Of a stretch of DNA of 23,292 nt, positions 6,211 through 15,728 are shown in pieces. Position numbers and translations under genes: made by a program. This DNA is from a virus, in the IMG/VR virus record IMGVR_UViG_3300020463_000141, positions 1-23,292 of that record; one strand, given 5' to 3'. The notes beneath the pieces are model-generated. The model was not told the origin of the DNA. It searched no databases and saw nothing but the letters and a program-made list of their open reading frames with translations. Numbering within the stretch: the first letter of the stretch is position 1; the number at the start of each line of letters is the position of its first letter.

Positions 6211-9200
6211 ATGGCACAGCAGATTATTGACACAGGCTCCATAGGTGATGACGGTACAGGTGATACTATCAGACTTGCTGGAGTTAAAATAAATGCAAAC
6301 TTTGATGAATTGTTTGCACTTGATGTTGTCAAATCGGACATTAGATTTTCTCAAAACGAAATAATAACACAATCTTCAAACGCAGACATCGTGCTACAAG
6401 CGGCAGGTGTTGGAACAATAAACTTTGGTGATGGTATTGTTATTAATGACAACAATATTCAAACAGCAAGATCAAATGAAAATTTAGGTATTGTTCCTAG
6501 TGGAACAGGACAGGTTATAATTGCTGGTTTAGGATTTACAAGTGGTACAACAATATCTGCTACTGACTCGTCAACAATCAATATCAATGAAAGATTACAA
6601 TTAGACGGAACGTTAACAGCCTCGAGTGCAATTACTTTTGATCAGGGTGTAACTTTAGAAAGCACATTAGACGTAACAGGTCATACCACATTGTCCACTT
6701 TGACTGTTTCAAGTAATTCCAGTTTTGCTGGCACAACAACAATTGACAATGTTACTTTCAATGATAACATTATCGGAACATCATCAAATGCTGATTTACA
6801 ATTAACACCAGGTGGTACTGGTGTTGTAAATGTTTCGAACATGACAATTGATTCGAGCATAAATTTAACCGATAACATATTAAAAGTAACAAGATCAGAC
6901 GATAATTTACAATTAACAGGAAGTGGTTCAGGAACAGTTGAGATAATATCAGGATTGACAACTGCGGCAGTCACAACCACTGGCAATGTTGATATCACAG
7001 GAACAAAAACAATTGACGGTCAGTTGGACGTTGAAGGAATTCAAATTAAAGATAATAAAATTTCAACAGATGAATCAAATTCTAACCTATTAATTTCAGG
7101 CAATACAAGTGGCAATGTAAAAATAGATGATGTTGATATCGGCGGTGGTACTGTAGATAATATTGCCATTGGAGCAACAACTCCTGCGGCAGGAACATTT
7201 TCAACCATAACTTTTGATCCGGTATCAAGTGCAACTTTGTCAACAACTGGAACAACAATTACCGATAACAAAATAACAGCAACAGAATCAAACGCAAATT
7301 TAGTGCTACAAGCAAACGGATCAGGATATGTAGAATTTAATGGTTTAAAAATGCCAAATTCAGATGGTGGTACTGGACAATTTTTAAGAACAGATGGATC
7401 AGGAAATATTTCTTGGGCAACAGTTCCTATTGCATTAGGTGTAACTGCAATTCAAGATGCAAGAGCAACAATTGGATTTGCATCAATTACTGAAATATCT
7501 GCAAACACGGCGGCTGGTGGACACGAGTCAATTGGTGTAACAACGAGTGTCGTGGACGAATTTGATCAAACAAAGTATGATAGTGCATGGTATTTGATTT
7601 TGCAAAGACATCTAAGTTCAGATAGCACAGTTGAATTTGCAGGAATGAAAACAACCATTGCACAAGGAACAGAAGACGGAAGCACTTTTGATGCATTTGA
7701 TGGTACTGGTCAAATTGTAAGAACACACACAGGCGATACAGTAATACAAACAAATTCAGATATTAGAAGTGCTGTCGGTAAGGTGAGATTTTTAGCAACT
7801 GGACCGGTTCTTCCAGATGGTTCATCTATTGCTCCGGAGACAGCATTAAGTTTTTACAGAATTGGTTTGGGAGATAATGACTCTTCAGGATGGAGTGACA
7901 ACAAGGCAAGTACGATTGTGGTTGCTGACTTAGATTCCGCAGAAGCAACATTGGACAGTTGGGCCAAAGGATCATATAGAGGTGCAAAATATTATATTTC
8001 AATTAATAACACAACAACAAACGAAGTACAAAACGTAGAAGTTATTCTTGTCCACAATGGGACTGATGCTTTTGTGCAAGAATACAACAGTTTTACAACC
8101 AATTCAGCAAACACATCTCTGGCAACATTTGCCGCAGACATAAGCGGAAGTGATGTTAGACTACGAGGTGCCAACGGAACCGCAGGCACGTGTAGAGTAA
8201 CAATGTACAGGATACTTTTGTCAGATAGCGAATCAGACACAACAATCAACAGTTATGAAAAGGTCATTGGTGCACAAACAGTCAGCAACACAGCATCAAC
8301 AACAATAGACACAAACTCTTTCAGAGGCGATGTAAATCCAGACATGAGCACACAAAAGGTGATCAACACCGTTGCTCAATCCGATTACGACAGTGTGTTC
8401 TATCACATGATACAGAAAGACATTACAAACAGCGAATTCAAAGCAAACAAATTATCAGTGCACCACGGTATCCTAACTGATGGAAGCACCCGAGATGCTT
8501 TTGTATCTGACTCACACGTTTTAAAATCAGGTGAAATGAATGACATCACAACTTTTGAGGTTGGCGTAAATGGATCAAACATAGAATTAAAAGCAACTGG
8601 TGTCAGTGACGGCTCTACAACAATACAAAATGCAATTTCATACTACGCAGTGGGCCTAGGAGATAACACTCCAACGAACACCACTGGAAAAATTGGAACA
8701 CACGCAGGAGTCACGTTTGGTGGGGCCAATGAAACAAGGGTTGACACTATTACAGCGACAGGAACTTGCACATCAATTCTAAACACACAAAGAACACTTG
8801 CGGATTTTGACAAGACGGCTTATGATAGTGCGTGGTTCATGGGTGTTTCAAACGATATTGAAAACTCAGGACTGGCCACTTTCAAATATTCAGTGATGCA
8901 TGGAACAACAAGCGACGGCAGTACTCAAGACGCATTCATAACATCATCATCAATCACAAGAACGGATATAAGTCACAATCACCTAGAAACAGATGTTGAT
9001 ATAAGCGGCAGTGATGTAAGACTGTTGGGTAATGGTGGAAGACTTGATGATTCTTCAAAATCAAATTCAAATACTATCGCATATTACAGAATTGGTTTGG
9101 GTGATAACGACTCTTCTGGTTATACAAGTGACGACGGCAATGCTGACACCGATGTTGTTACTGTTGGTGGTATTCAAGAAACAAATATTGACCGTGTGAC

Positions 9201-12132
9201 GGCAAGTGGAACTCATGCCACACTATCAGCATCAGGTTCAACAACCTGTGCAGAATTCACAGCAGGACAATATGACGGAGCATTATTCTATGTTTTAAGT
9301 CATGATGTGGCAAATGGTAGTTTTGAAACAATGAAAATATCCATGGCTCACAACCTAAGCGATTCATTCCAATCACAATCATCTATTGTTAAAACTGATG
9401 AAGGTGATACACACCCTGCATACACAACGGACATAGTTACGTCCGACGATAGTACAAGCAAAGTAAGATTAATATCAACTGACGCAGACGGTAGTACCGT
9501 GGCCAACAACAACACAATGGCTTACTACAGAATAGGTTTGGGAGATGATGATTCAACTGGACACATTGGTGAGTTAGGTTTGGTCACTGATATCATGCAC
9601 GTGGACATCATAGACAGCACAACAACCACACTTGATCAAATTGCTCATGGTCCACATTGTGGTGCAAAATATTTTATAACTGTAAACAATCAGTCAACAG
9701 GTGAAACGGGCAACATAGAAGCATTATTGACACACGACGGTACCAACGCATACATCACAACGTACAACGAAATTTTTACAGGCAATAATAGCCTTATAAC
9801 TTTGACTGCAGACATCAGTGGTTCATCTTTTAGATTGAGAGGTTCAGCAACAGCAGGCAGTAGCACAAAAGTCATAGTCAACAGGGTAGTTGCATTTGGA
9901 GACTCAGAGTCAACAGAAACCAATGCTGACAGCACAAGAAAAATAATTGGAAACACCATTGTGAGTAGTACGGCAACGGCATTTGATACATTCATGTCCA
10001 GCGAAACTGATGCGGCGCACTATGTGATCACTGGACAAAAAGGTTCGGATGAAAATTTCATATGTGAAGCGGTTGTCATAACCGATGGTACAACTGCATA
10101 CGTATCACAAGGACCTAATGTAAGTTCTAAAAGTACAGATATGTTGGAAATTACTGCGGCAATATCAAGTGGAGTGGTCACTGTTAGTGCAAGTTCTACT
10201 TCTGGATCATCAACTGTACAGGCCTATGCGATAAAATTAAAAGCACCTGAAAGTTCTACAGCAACAATTGATAGTTTTGCGGCAAGTTCATTCAGAGGAG
10301 CGAAATACTTTATATCTCTGAACAACCTAACCAGCAACGAGGTAAGCAACATCGAAGCACTAGTGGTGCATGATGGAACCAACGTTTTTATAAATTCATA
10401 CAACGAACACCACAGTGGCAGTGCAAGTTTGATCAACGGACAACTAACTGCAGACATCAGTGGTGGCAATGTAAGATTGAGATGTGTGGTAGCACAGGAC
10501 AATACAAGAATTACTTTCTATAAAATAATTTTAGCAGATGCTGAAACCGATATAACTGGCGGAACCAACGTAAATGTAATTGGTGATGTAACAGTATCAA
10601 GTACGGCAACGGCGATAGACACCTATGTGGACACAGACATAGATGGTGCCCATTATGTAATCATTGGATACAATTCCACTGAAGGAGCGGCATCAATACA
10701 AGAGGCCAATGTCATAACAAATGGCACAACTGCTTTTGTTTCTTCTGGTCCTTTTGTAAGCACCAAAGGTACAAACCAATTGGATCTCACAGCGGCACAT
10801 GACGGTTCTTCAACTGTAACATTATCAGCGGCATCTACTTCAGGTGGTTCAACCAAAGTAAACGCATACAGAATTCACATGAAGGCTCCTACTGGACAAA
10901 CAGATAATTTAGATACTTGGGCAAAAGGAACATACCGAGGAGCAAAATATTATATTTCTGCAAAAGAAACTGTAACTGGTTACACTAGCAATATAGAATG
11001 TTTAGTTGTCCATGATGGAACAACTGCTTATATAAATGATTTTAATGAACATTTTTCACACGTATCTTTGGTTACTTTAACAGTAGACATTAGTGGAGGT
11101 AATGTTAGATTGAGATGTGCGGGTAACATACCCGACGTCAAAGTTAAATTCTACAGAATACGATTGGCAGACAGTGAATCCAGTGCCGAAACGACCGACA
11201 CTAAACTGATTGACACAGTAACAGTATCAAGTTCTGCCACAGCAATAGATACTTTTATAGATTCAACTTATACAGGTGCTCATTATGTTGTTATAGGATA
11301 TAATGCCAGTGAAGGCACAGCAGAAATACAAGAAGCAAATGTTTTAACAAACGGTACAACTGCTTTCTTGTCTCACGCAAACCATGTTTCAAGTAAATCA
11401 ACACCGATGCTTGTACTGTCAGCGGCTCATGATGGATCAAACACAGTTACTATTAGTGCGGCATCAACTGCAGGCGGTAGCACAACTGTTAATGCATACA
11501 GAATACATATGTTACGTGGTGATGCTTTCCAATACGACGTGCTAGATAGTATTGGATACGCAGGATACCCTTTGGCAAACTATATCGTTGTAGGAAAAAA
11601 TGCGGCCAACGAATCTCAGATAGCAGAATTAATGGTTGTGTCTGACGGCACAGCACCATATATCTTGAAAGACGGTGCAAACATCAGCACACATTCAACA
11701 TCCACAATGTTGATGGATTTTACGGTTGGACACAACGGCAGTAACGTTGAATTACGTGCAGAAAATACTCAACAAAACACAGACACCACGGTCAACGCAT
11801 ACAGGATAGCCTTATCAAGGACGGCAGGTAATCCAAGTTCTATTGCAACTTTAGACAGTTGGTCTGCCAGCACATACAGAGGTGCAAAATACACAGTTTC
11901 AATTAGTGATTCGGGCAGTGGTGCTCTTGGTTTATACGAAACACTAGATGTAAATCTTACACACGACGGTTCGACAGTTTATATTTCAACCTTTGGTAGG
12001 GTTACAAATCATACCGGAGACATGGTCACGTTTTCTGCTGATATTGACAGTGGAAATGTTAGACTCAGAGCAACGATAAGTAATACTAATACACACACAG
12101 TTACAGTGGTACGAAAGGTTATGGACGCATAA
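6211..12132 (+). CDS. Giant modular tail-fibre-like protein, 1973 residues
   Basis: It opens with the shared module (MAQQ, GTGDTIR, KINANFDELF). Residues to about 410 are beta-rich repeats (TDN-x-I-x-T-x-x-SN-x-NL-x-L-x-x-x-GSG-x-V-x-I), closing with GGTGQFLRTDGSGNISW, a motif common in phage fibres. From about 415 to the end is an array of roughly twelve modules of about 100 residues, in at least three related types. The B type has LDSWA-x-G-x-YRGAKYYIS, then LVHDGT-x-A-x-I, then TADISGGNVRLR. The final module ends exactly at the C-terminus. The first 400 residues align end to end with the next gene. No protease or enzymatic motif is recognised, so a host-binding or spacer fibre is inferred. 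GGAG at 6201-6204 precedes the ATG; the stop overlaps the next start (TAATG). Confidence 0.88.
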   Translation: MAQQIIDTGSIGDDGTGDTIRLAGVKINANFDELFALDVVKSDIRFSQNEIITQSSNADIVLQAAGVGTINFGDGIVINDNNIQTARSNENLGIVPSGTGQVIIAGLGFTSGTTISATDSSTININERLQLDGTLTASSAITFDQGVTLESTLDVTGHTTLSTLTVSSNSSFAGTTTIDNVTFNDNIIGTSSNADLQLTPGGTGVVNVSNMTIDSSINLTDNILKVTRSDDNLQLTGSGSGTVEIISGLTTAAVTTTGNVDITGTKTIDGQLDVEGIQIKDNKISTDESNSNLLISGNTSGNVKIDDVDIGGGTVDNIAIGATTPAAGTFSTITFDPVSSATLSTTGTTITDNKITATESNANLVLQANGSGYVEFNGLKMPNSDGGTGQFLRTDGSGNISWATVPIALGVTAIQDARATIGFASITEISANTAAGGHESIGVTTSVVDEFDQTKYDSAWYLILQRHLSSDSTVEFAGMKTTIAQGTEDGSTFDAFDGTGQIVRTHTGDTVIQTNSDIRSAVGKVRFLATGPVLPDGSSIAPETALSFYRIGLGDNDSSGWSDNKASTIVVADLDSAEATLDSWAKGSYRGAKYYISINNTTTNEVQNVEVILVHNGTDAFVQEYNSFTTNSANTSLATFAADISGSDVRLRGANGTAGTCRVTMYRILLSDSESDTTINSYEKVIGAQTVSNTASTTIDTNSFRGDVNPDMSTQKVINTVAQSDYDSVFYHMIQKDITNSEFKANKLSVHHGILTDGSTRDAFVSDSHVLKSGEMNDITTFEVGVNGSNIELKATGVSDGSTTIQNAISYYAVGLGDNTPTNTTGKIGTHAGVTFGGANETRVDTITATGTCTSILNTQRTLADFDKTAYDSAWFMGVSNDIENSGLATFKYSVMHGTTSDGSTQDAFITSSSITRTDISHNHLETDVDISGSDVRLLGNGGRLDDSSKSNSNTIAYYRIGLGDNDSSGYTSDDGNADTDVVTVGGIQETNIDRVTASGTHATLSASGSTTCAEFTAGQYDGALFYVLSHDVANGSFETMKISMAHNLSDSFQSQSSIVKTDEGDTHPAYTTDIVTSDDSTSKVRLISTDADGSTVANNNTMAYYRIGLGDDDSTGHIGELGLVTDIMHVDIIDSTTTTLDQIAHGPHCGAKYFITVNNQSTGETGNIEALLTHDGTNAYITTYNEIFTGNNSLITLTADISGSSFRLRGSATAGSSTKVIVNRVVAFGDSESTETNADSTRKIIGNTIVSSTATAFDTFMSSETDAAHYVITGQKGSDENFICEAVVITDGTTAYVSQGPNVSSKSTDMLEITAAISSGVVTVSASSTSGSSTVQAYAIKLKAPESSTATIDSFAASSFRGAKYFISLNNLTSNEVSNIEALVVHDGTNVFINSYNEHHSGSASLINGQLTADISGGNVRLRCVVAQDNTRITFYKIILADAETDITGGTNVNVIGDVTVSSTATAIDTYVDTDIDGAHYVIIGYNSTEGAASIQEANVITNGTTAFVSSGPFVSTKGTNQLDLTAAHDGSSTVTLSAASTSGGSTKVNAYRIHMKAPTGQTDNLDTWAKGTYRGAKYYISAKETVTGYTSNIECLVVHDGTTAYINDFNEHFSHVSLVTLTVDISGGNVRLRCAGNIPDVKVKFYRIRLADSESSAETTDTKLIDTVTVSSSATAIDTFIDSTYTGAHYVVIGYNASEGTAEIQEANVLTNGTTAFLSHANHVSSKSTPMLVLSAAHDGSNTVTISAASTAGGSTTVNAYRIHMLRGDAFQYDVLDSIGYAGYPLANYIVVGKNAANESQIAELMVVSDGTAPYILKDGANISTHSTSTMLMDFTVGHNGSNVELRAENTQQNTDTTVNAYRIALSRTAGNPSSIATLDSWSASTYRGAKYTVSISDSGSGALGLYETLDVNLTHDGSTVYISTFGRVTNHTGDMVTFSADIDSGNVRLRATISNTNTHTVTVVRKVMDA
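6460..7425 (+). repeat. Beta-rich fibre repeats, N-terminal half of the giant fibre
   Basis: Units of about 25-30 codons recur: DNNIQTARSNENLGIV, FNDNIIGTSSNADLQL, LTDNILKVTRSDDNLQL, IKDNKISTDESNSNLLI and ITDNKITATESNANLVL, each followed by a Gly-rich GSG or GTG turn and a V-x-I strand. The same units occur in the fibre genes at 12132 and 13733 and, more loosely, at 5242. The repeats are clear in protein but diverged in DNA. Confidence 0.8.
7456..12129 (+). repeat. Array of about twelve ~100-residue protein modules
   Basis: By eye the modules run approximately: A1 7456-7920, B1 7927-8238, A2 8245-8690, A3 8740-9130, A4 9180-9600, B2 9601-9915, C1 9916-10254, B3 10255-10545, C2 10546-10905, B4 10906-11178, C3 11179-11520, C4 11521-11829 and B5 11830-12129. 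Marks are YRGAKY in B, GAHYVIIGYN in C and YYRIGLGDNDSSG in A. B and C alternate strictly from 9601 to 11520, suggesting growth by duplication of a B-C pair. A sixth B-like module ends the next gene (about 13390-13673). Boundaries are approximate. Confidence 0.8.
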
Positions 12133-13676
12133 TGGCACAACAAACGTTAAATGTAGGATCAAACGCAAACGACGGAACAGGTGATACGTTAAGAGCCGCA
12201 ATGATCAAGGTGAATGACAATTTCACCGAAGTTTTTGCCGCTCCGGGTATTTCTGGAGATACTATTGCAATCAGTGGAAATAATATTACTGCTGTTAGAA
12301 GTGATGATGACTTAAATTTTAGACCATCAGGTGCAGGAGCCGTAACAACACCAGCATTTAGATTCAACGGAAATAATATTGAAGGTATTAGAACAAACGA
12401 AGATATTAATTTAGTACCATCAGGATCAGGATCAGTTGTATTTGGTGCAATTAAAATTTCAGGAACTACAATTAGTTCAGATGACTCATCAACTATCAAT
12501 TTAAATGATGGTTTACGTGTTGATGGACAAATGAACGTTGAAGGATCAACTACTTTGACAGGTGCGGCAACACTAGAAAGTACTTTAGGTGTTGCTTCAG
12601 GACTTACAACTCTGTCAACTTTAACTGTAACAAGCACATCCACACTTACCGGCACAGTAACAATAGATAATTTAACAATTAATGATAATATTATTGCATC
12701 GGCATCAAATGCTGATATTAGATTAGAACCAGGCGGAACTGGTGCTGTAACTATTAGCAATTTAACTATTGATGATAATATTAATATCACCGATAATATT
12801 ATTAAGACAACAGTATCAAATTCAAACTTGCAATTATCAGGAAATGGTTCAGGGACAGTTGAAATAGTATCAGGATTAACAACTGCGGCAATAACCACTG
12901 TCGGTAACGTAGGTATAACTGGAACAGAAACTATAACTGGACAATTAGATGTTGACTATGTTAGAATTAAAGACAATACAATTACAACAAATGCTTCAAA
13001 TGCCAATTTAGAAATTTCTGCAAATGGATCAGGTGTTGTTAAAATAGACGATGTTGATATAGGTGGAGGAGCGATTGATAATACACCGATTGGAGCGACA
13101 ACTCCTGCCGCTGGAACATTCACAACACTTTCAACAACTGCTTCTGTTATAATAGATGGTGTTACAATCAACGATAACACAGTTTCAACAAATGCATCAA
13201 ACTCCGACTTGCAATTGACAGGAAATGGTTCAGGATCAGTAACAATTAGTGGTTTTACTTTTCCAACTGCAGATGGAACAACCGGACAGTTTTTAAAAAC
13301 AGACGGTCTTGGTGCACTATCTTGGGGAGCGGCGGGTGCCACATTAAACCATTCTGATATTGCAGACGCAACCACAAGTGTTGCAAGTTCAACAACCACT
13401 GTGATGAATACTTTTGATAAAACTGTATATAGAAGTGCAAAATATTTTATATCAATAGCAGATGCAACAAACAGCAGATTTGAAATAGTTGAAGCAAATG
13501 TCACACATGATGGGTCAAATGCCTATATTGCCAGTTTTGGATCAACAACCAATTACACTGCACCATTATGCACATTTACCGCTGACATAGACAGTGGAAA
13601 TGTACGGGTTCTTGTAACAAATATATCAAATAACACCACTGTATTCAAATTCCAAAGAACAGCAATAGACGTATAA
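12132..13676 (+). CDS. Tail-fibre-like protein, short paralogue of the giant fibre
   Basis: The protein has 514 residues. Residues 1-410 align along their whole length with the giant fibre upstream: MAQQTLNVGS and GTGDTLR at the start, shared blocks such as DDVDIGGG, IGATTPAAGTF and SGLTTAAIT, and the closing TTGQFLKTDGLGALSWG. After that comes one B-type module (FDKTVYRSAKYFIS, then VTHDGSNAYI, then TADIDSGNVRV) to the C-terminus, where the giant fibre has a dozen. It is a plausible simpler form of the same fibre, or a second fibre attached at the same virion site. It starts in the stop codon of the previous gene (TAATG) with AAAGG at 12114-12118, so the two are co-translated. Confidence 0.87.
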   Translation: MAQQTLNVGSNANDGTGDTLRAAMIKVNDNFTEVFAAPGISGDTIAISGNNITAVRSDDDLNFRPSGAGAVTTPAFRFNGNNIEGIRTNEDINLVPSGSGSVVFGAIKISGTTISSDDSSTINLNDGLRVDGQMNVEGSTTLTGAATLESTLGVASGLTTLSTLTVTSTSTLTGTVTIDNLTINDNIIASASNADIRLEPGGTGAVTISNLTIDDNINITDNIIKTTVSNSNLQLSGNGSGTVEIVSGLTTAAITTVGNVGITGTETITGQLDVDYVRIKDNTITTNASNANLEISANGSGVVKIDDVDIGGGAIDNTPIGATTPAAGTFTTLSTTASVIIDGVTINDNTVSTNASNSDLQLTGNGSGSVTISGFTFPTADGTTGQFLKTDGLGALSWGAAGATLNHSDIADATTSVASSTTTVMNTFDKTVYRSAKYFISIADATNSRFEIVEANVTHDGSNAYIASFGSTTNYTAPLCTFTADIDSGNVRVLVTNISNNTTVFKFQRTAIDV

Positions 13677-13703
13677 AATCACATTCGGTTTATAAAATTT
13701 CCG

Positions 13704-13710
13704 CTAAATA
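13704..13710 (+). promoter_or_regulatory. Late promoter-like motif CTAAATA
   Basis: CTAAATA lies in the 56-base gap before the fibre gene at 13733, 22 bases upstream of its ATG. A Shine-Dalgarno AAAGGA (13718-13723) lies between them. It resembles the other ATAAATA motifs of the structural region with one change. Confidence 0.4.
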
Positions 13711-13732
13711 ATCGTACAAAAGGAATTTATAT

Positions 13733-15715
13733 ATGGCACAACAATCAATTAATGTAGGAACATCTGCTAATGACGGCACAGGTGATCCGTTAAGAACAGC
13801 ATTCAATAAAATTAATTCAAACTTTACGGAGTTATACGGAACATCCGCATTTGACACACAGGTTACAATTTCAGGAAATTCTATATCAGCAAATGAATCA
13901 AATGCTGATTTAGTTTTAAACGGAAGTGGAACAGGCGGCATTGTTACTGGTGCTATAAGAATAGACGGAACATCATTAAGTTCAACCGATTCAACACAAA
14001 TTAACATAAATGAAAATTTAGATGTAGGCGGAAACATCACAGCATCAGGAGATATTACTGCGACAGGAAATATATTCGCCAAAGGAAATATTAATTTGGG
14101 AGATGCCGCAGGAGACCAAACAAAAGTTACTGGTGTATTTGAAGCAGACCAATTACAAATCGATGGTACTACAATGACAAGTACTGTCACAAATGGTGAC
14201 GTTACTATTACAGGAAATGGTTCAGGTGGTGTTAACATTGACAATTTAACTTTCAATGATAACTCAATTACATCGGCATCAAACGCAGATATTAACATAA
14301 CACCAGGCGGAACAGGAAACATAGTTGCAGGTGCAGTTACAATTAATGGCACAACTTTAAGTGCCGCTGATTCATCTTCGATAACTGTTGCAGAAGCATT
14401 AGATGTTACAGGTACATTAACAGGAACATCGGCATCTTTAAGCACAACACTCGCAGTGACAGGTGCAACAACTTTATCAGGTGCAACAACAGTTAATAAT
14501 AGTTTAACAGCAACGTCATTAATGACAAACACAATATCTTCAAATGGTTCTAATGCAGATTTAAGCATACAACCAAGTGGTACAGGTGATGTTGTTATAA
14601 GTGCATTAAGAGTTAATGGTACAACATTAGATTCTTCTGACTCAACAGTAATTACAGTGGCAGAAACATTAAACGTTACTGGAACATTAAACACAGCAGA
14701 TGTCAGCACAACAGGTGCAACAACAGTTTCAGGAGCATTAACGGCAGGTTCAATTAACGTTGGTGACTTGAACATCTCAGCAGACGGTACAATTACAACT
14801 GACACAAACGGTGATATTAATATTAATCCCGCAGGATCAGGTGTGGTTGTTTTAAGTTCTGATGTTACGCACACAGGAACACAAACTACAACAGGACAAT
14901 TAAACGTTGACAGTTTAAGATTAGACGGAAATGTAATATCAGCAACAGCAGGAAGTATAACACTTTCACCAGCGGCAGGAACAAACGTAGTGCTTGGTCC
15001 AACAGCAGGCGGTATAGTTACTGCACCAGAAATACAAGCAACAACAGGTGAATTTGTTGTATTAAGAGCATCGAGAATTGAAAATGATATTTCAAACCAC
15101 ACTTTAGAAATTGGTGCACAAGGTTCGGGTGTAGTTAAAATTGGACAAACAGAAATATCAGCATCAGCCTCTACGATAACAGGTACAGTTACAAACGGTG
15201 ACATAACAATTAGTCCAAATGGCACAGGTGCAGTAACAACAGCAAACCAATTAACTTTAACAGGATCTTTTAAACAGGCAATACATACTATCACAGCCAC
15301 AGATGCAATTACTGAGGCAGAACACTCAGGTAGAACATTATTACTTGGTGAAGTGGGTGGAAACGCAAATGTAGTTTTGACACTTCCAGATGCTACAGGT
15401 TCAGGAAACATTTATCACTTTATTGTAAGTGTTGCAATGGGCGGATCAACTACATATAAAATTCAAGTTGCTGACGCAGACAACACTATCACAGGTCAAA
15501 TAATGTATCTAGACGAAGACGGAACTGCTGTTACTTCATTTCCAACAGTGGCGGCTTCTGATACAGTCACTTTAAACAGTGGTACTCAAGGCGGATTGGT
15601 TGGTGATACATTGACACTTATTGATATAGCCACAGACAAATATGCGGTATCCGGACAAATGAGAGTATCTGCTGGTGCCAATCCAGCGACGCCATTTACT
15701 GCGGCAGTATCGTAA
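13733..15715 (+). CDS. Virion fibre-type structural protein 3
   Basis: The protein has 660 residues. The shared N-terminal module (MAQQSINVGTSANDGTGDPL, then FNKINSNFTELY) is the clearest example of the family here. Repeats follow: SNADLVLNGSGTGG, NGDVTITGNGSGG, SNADINITPGGTG, SNADLSIQPSGTG and NGDININPAGSG, with IDGT-x-L-x-S-x-DS segments between. From about residue 513 there is a separate beta-rich domain (HTITATDAITEAEHSGRTLL, LTLPDATGSGNIYHF, TITGQIMYLDEDG), which looks like a trimeric fibre head. No cysteine is seen. A tail fibre or head-decoration fibre is inferred. It has its own late-type promoter motif and an AAAGGA Shine-Dalgarno sequence. Confidence 0.86.
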   Translation: MAQQSINVGTSANDGTGDPLRTAFNKINSNFTELYGTSAFDTQVTISGNSISANESNADLVLNGSGTGGIVTGAIRIDGTSLSSTDSTQININENLDVGGNITASGDITATGNIFAKGNINLGDAAGDQTKVTGVFEADQLQIDGTTMTSTVTNGDVTITGNGSGGVNIDNLTFNDNSITSASNADINITPGGTGNIVAGAVTINGTTLSAADSSSITVAEALDVTGTLTGTSASLSTTLAVTGATTLSGATTVNNSLTATSLMTNTISSNGSNADLSIQPSGTGDVVISALRVNGTTLDSSDSTVITVAETLNVTGTLNTADVSTTGATTVSGALTAGSINVGDLNISADGTITTDTNGDININPAGSGVVVLSSDVTHTGTQTTTGQLNVDSLRLDGNVISATAGSITLSPAAGTNVVLGPTAGGIVTAPEIQATTGEFVVLRASRIENDISNHTLEIGAQGSGVVKIGQTEISASASTITGTVTNGDITISPNGTGAVTTANQLTLTGSFKQAIHTITATDAITEAEHSGRTLLLGEVGGNANVVLTLPDATGSGNIYHFIVSVAMGGSTTYKIQVADADNTITGQIMYLDEDGTAVTSFPTVAASDTVTLNSGTQGGLVGDTLTLIDIATDKYAVSGQMRVSAGANPATPFTAAVS

Positions 15716-15721
15716 TAAATA
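15715..15721 (+). promoter_or_regulatory. T4-like late promoter motif ATAAATA
   Basis: ATAAATA begins on the last base of the preceding stop codon, and only seven bases separate it from ATG 15729. A transcript from it would start at or near the start codon, and there is no Shine-Dalgarno sequence. Confidence 0.5.
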
Positions 15722-15728
15722 CTTACAT

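Noticed and set aside
7456-12129. The module array as a DNA-level tandem repeat or CRISPR-like structure
   Set aside because: The units are similar in protein only. Their DNA has diverged and there are no identical repeats with unique spacers.
12119-12898. Open frame of 259 codons on the minus strand opposite the 12132 fibre gene
   Set aside because: Same cause: a shadow of Thr- and Ser-rich repeat sequence, with no ribosome site and a composition unlike the real genes. Similar shadows at 5535-5837, 5844-6341, 6681-6998 and 12956-13504 are rejected likewise.
13690-15411. Open frame of 573 codons on the minus strand opposite the third fibre gene
   Set aside because: The plus-strand protein has the fibre module and repeats, and the antisense translation is a biased Val, Pro, Ser and Ala string. 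Thr-, Asn- and Gly-rich coding sequence (ACA, GGA, AAT) leaves few stop codons on the opposite strand, so such shadows are expected.
15675-15728. ATG 15675 as the start of the small structural protein
   Set aside because: The added peptide is basic and lies inside the end of the previous gene. ATG 15729 follows directly after a late promoter motif and gives a typical virion-protein start.
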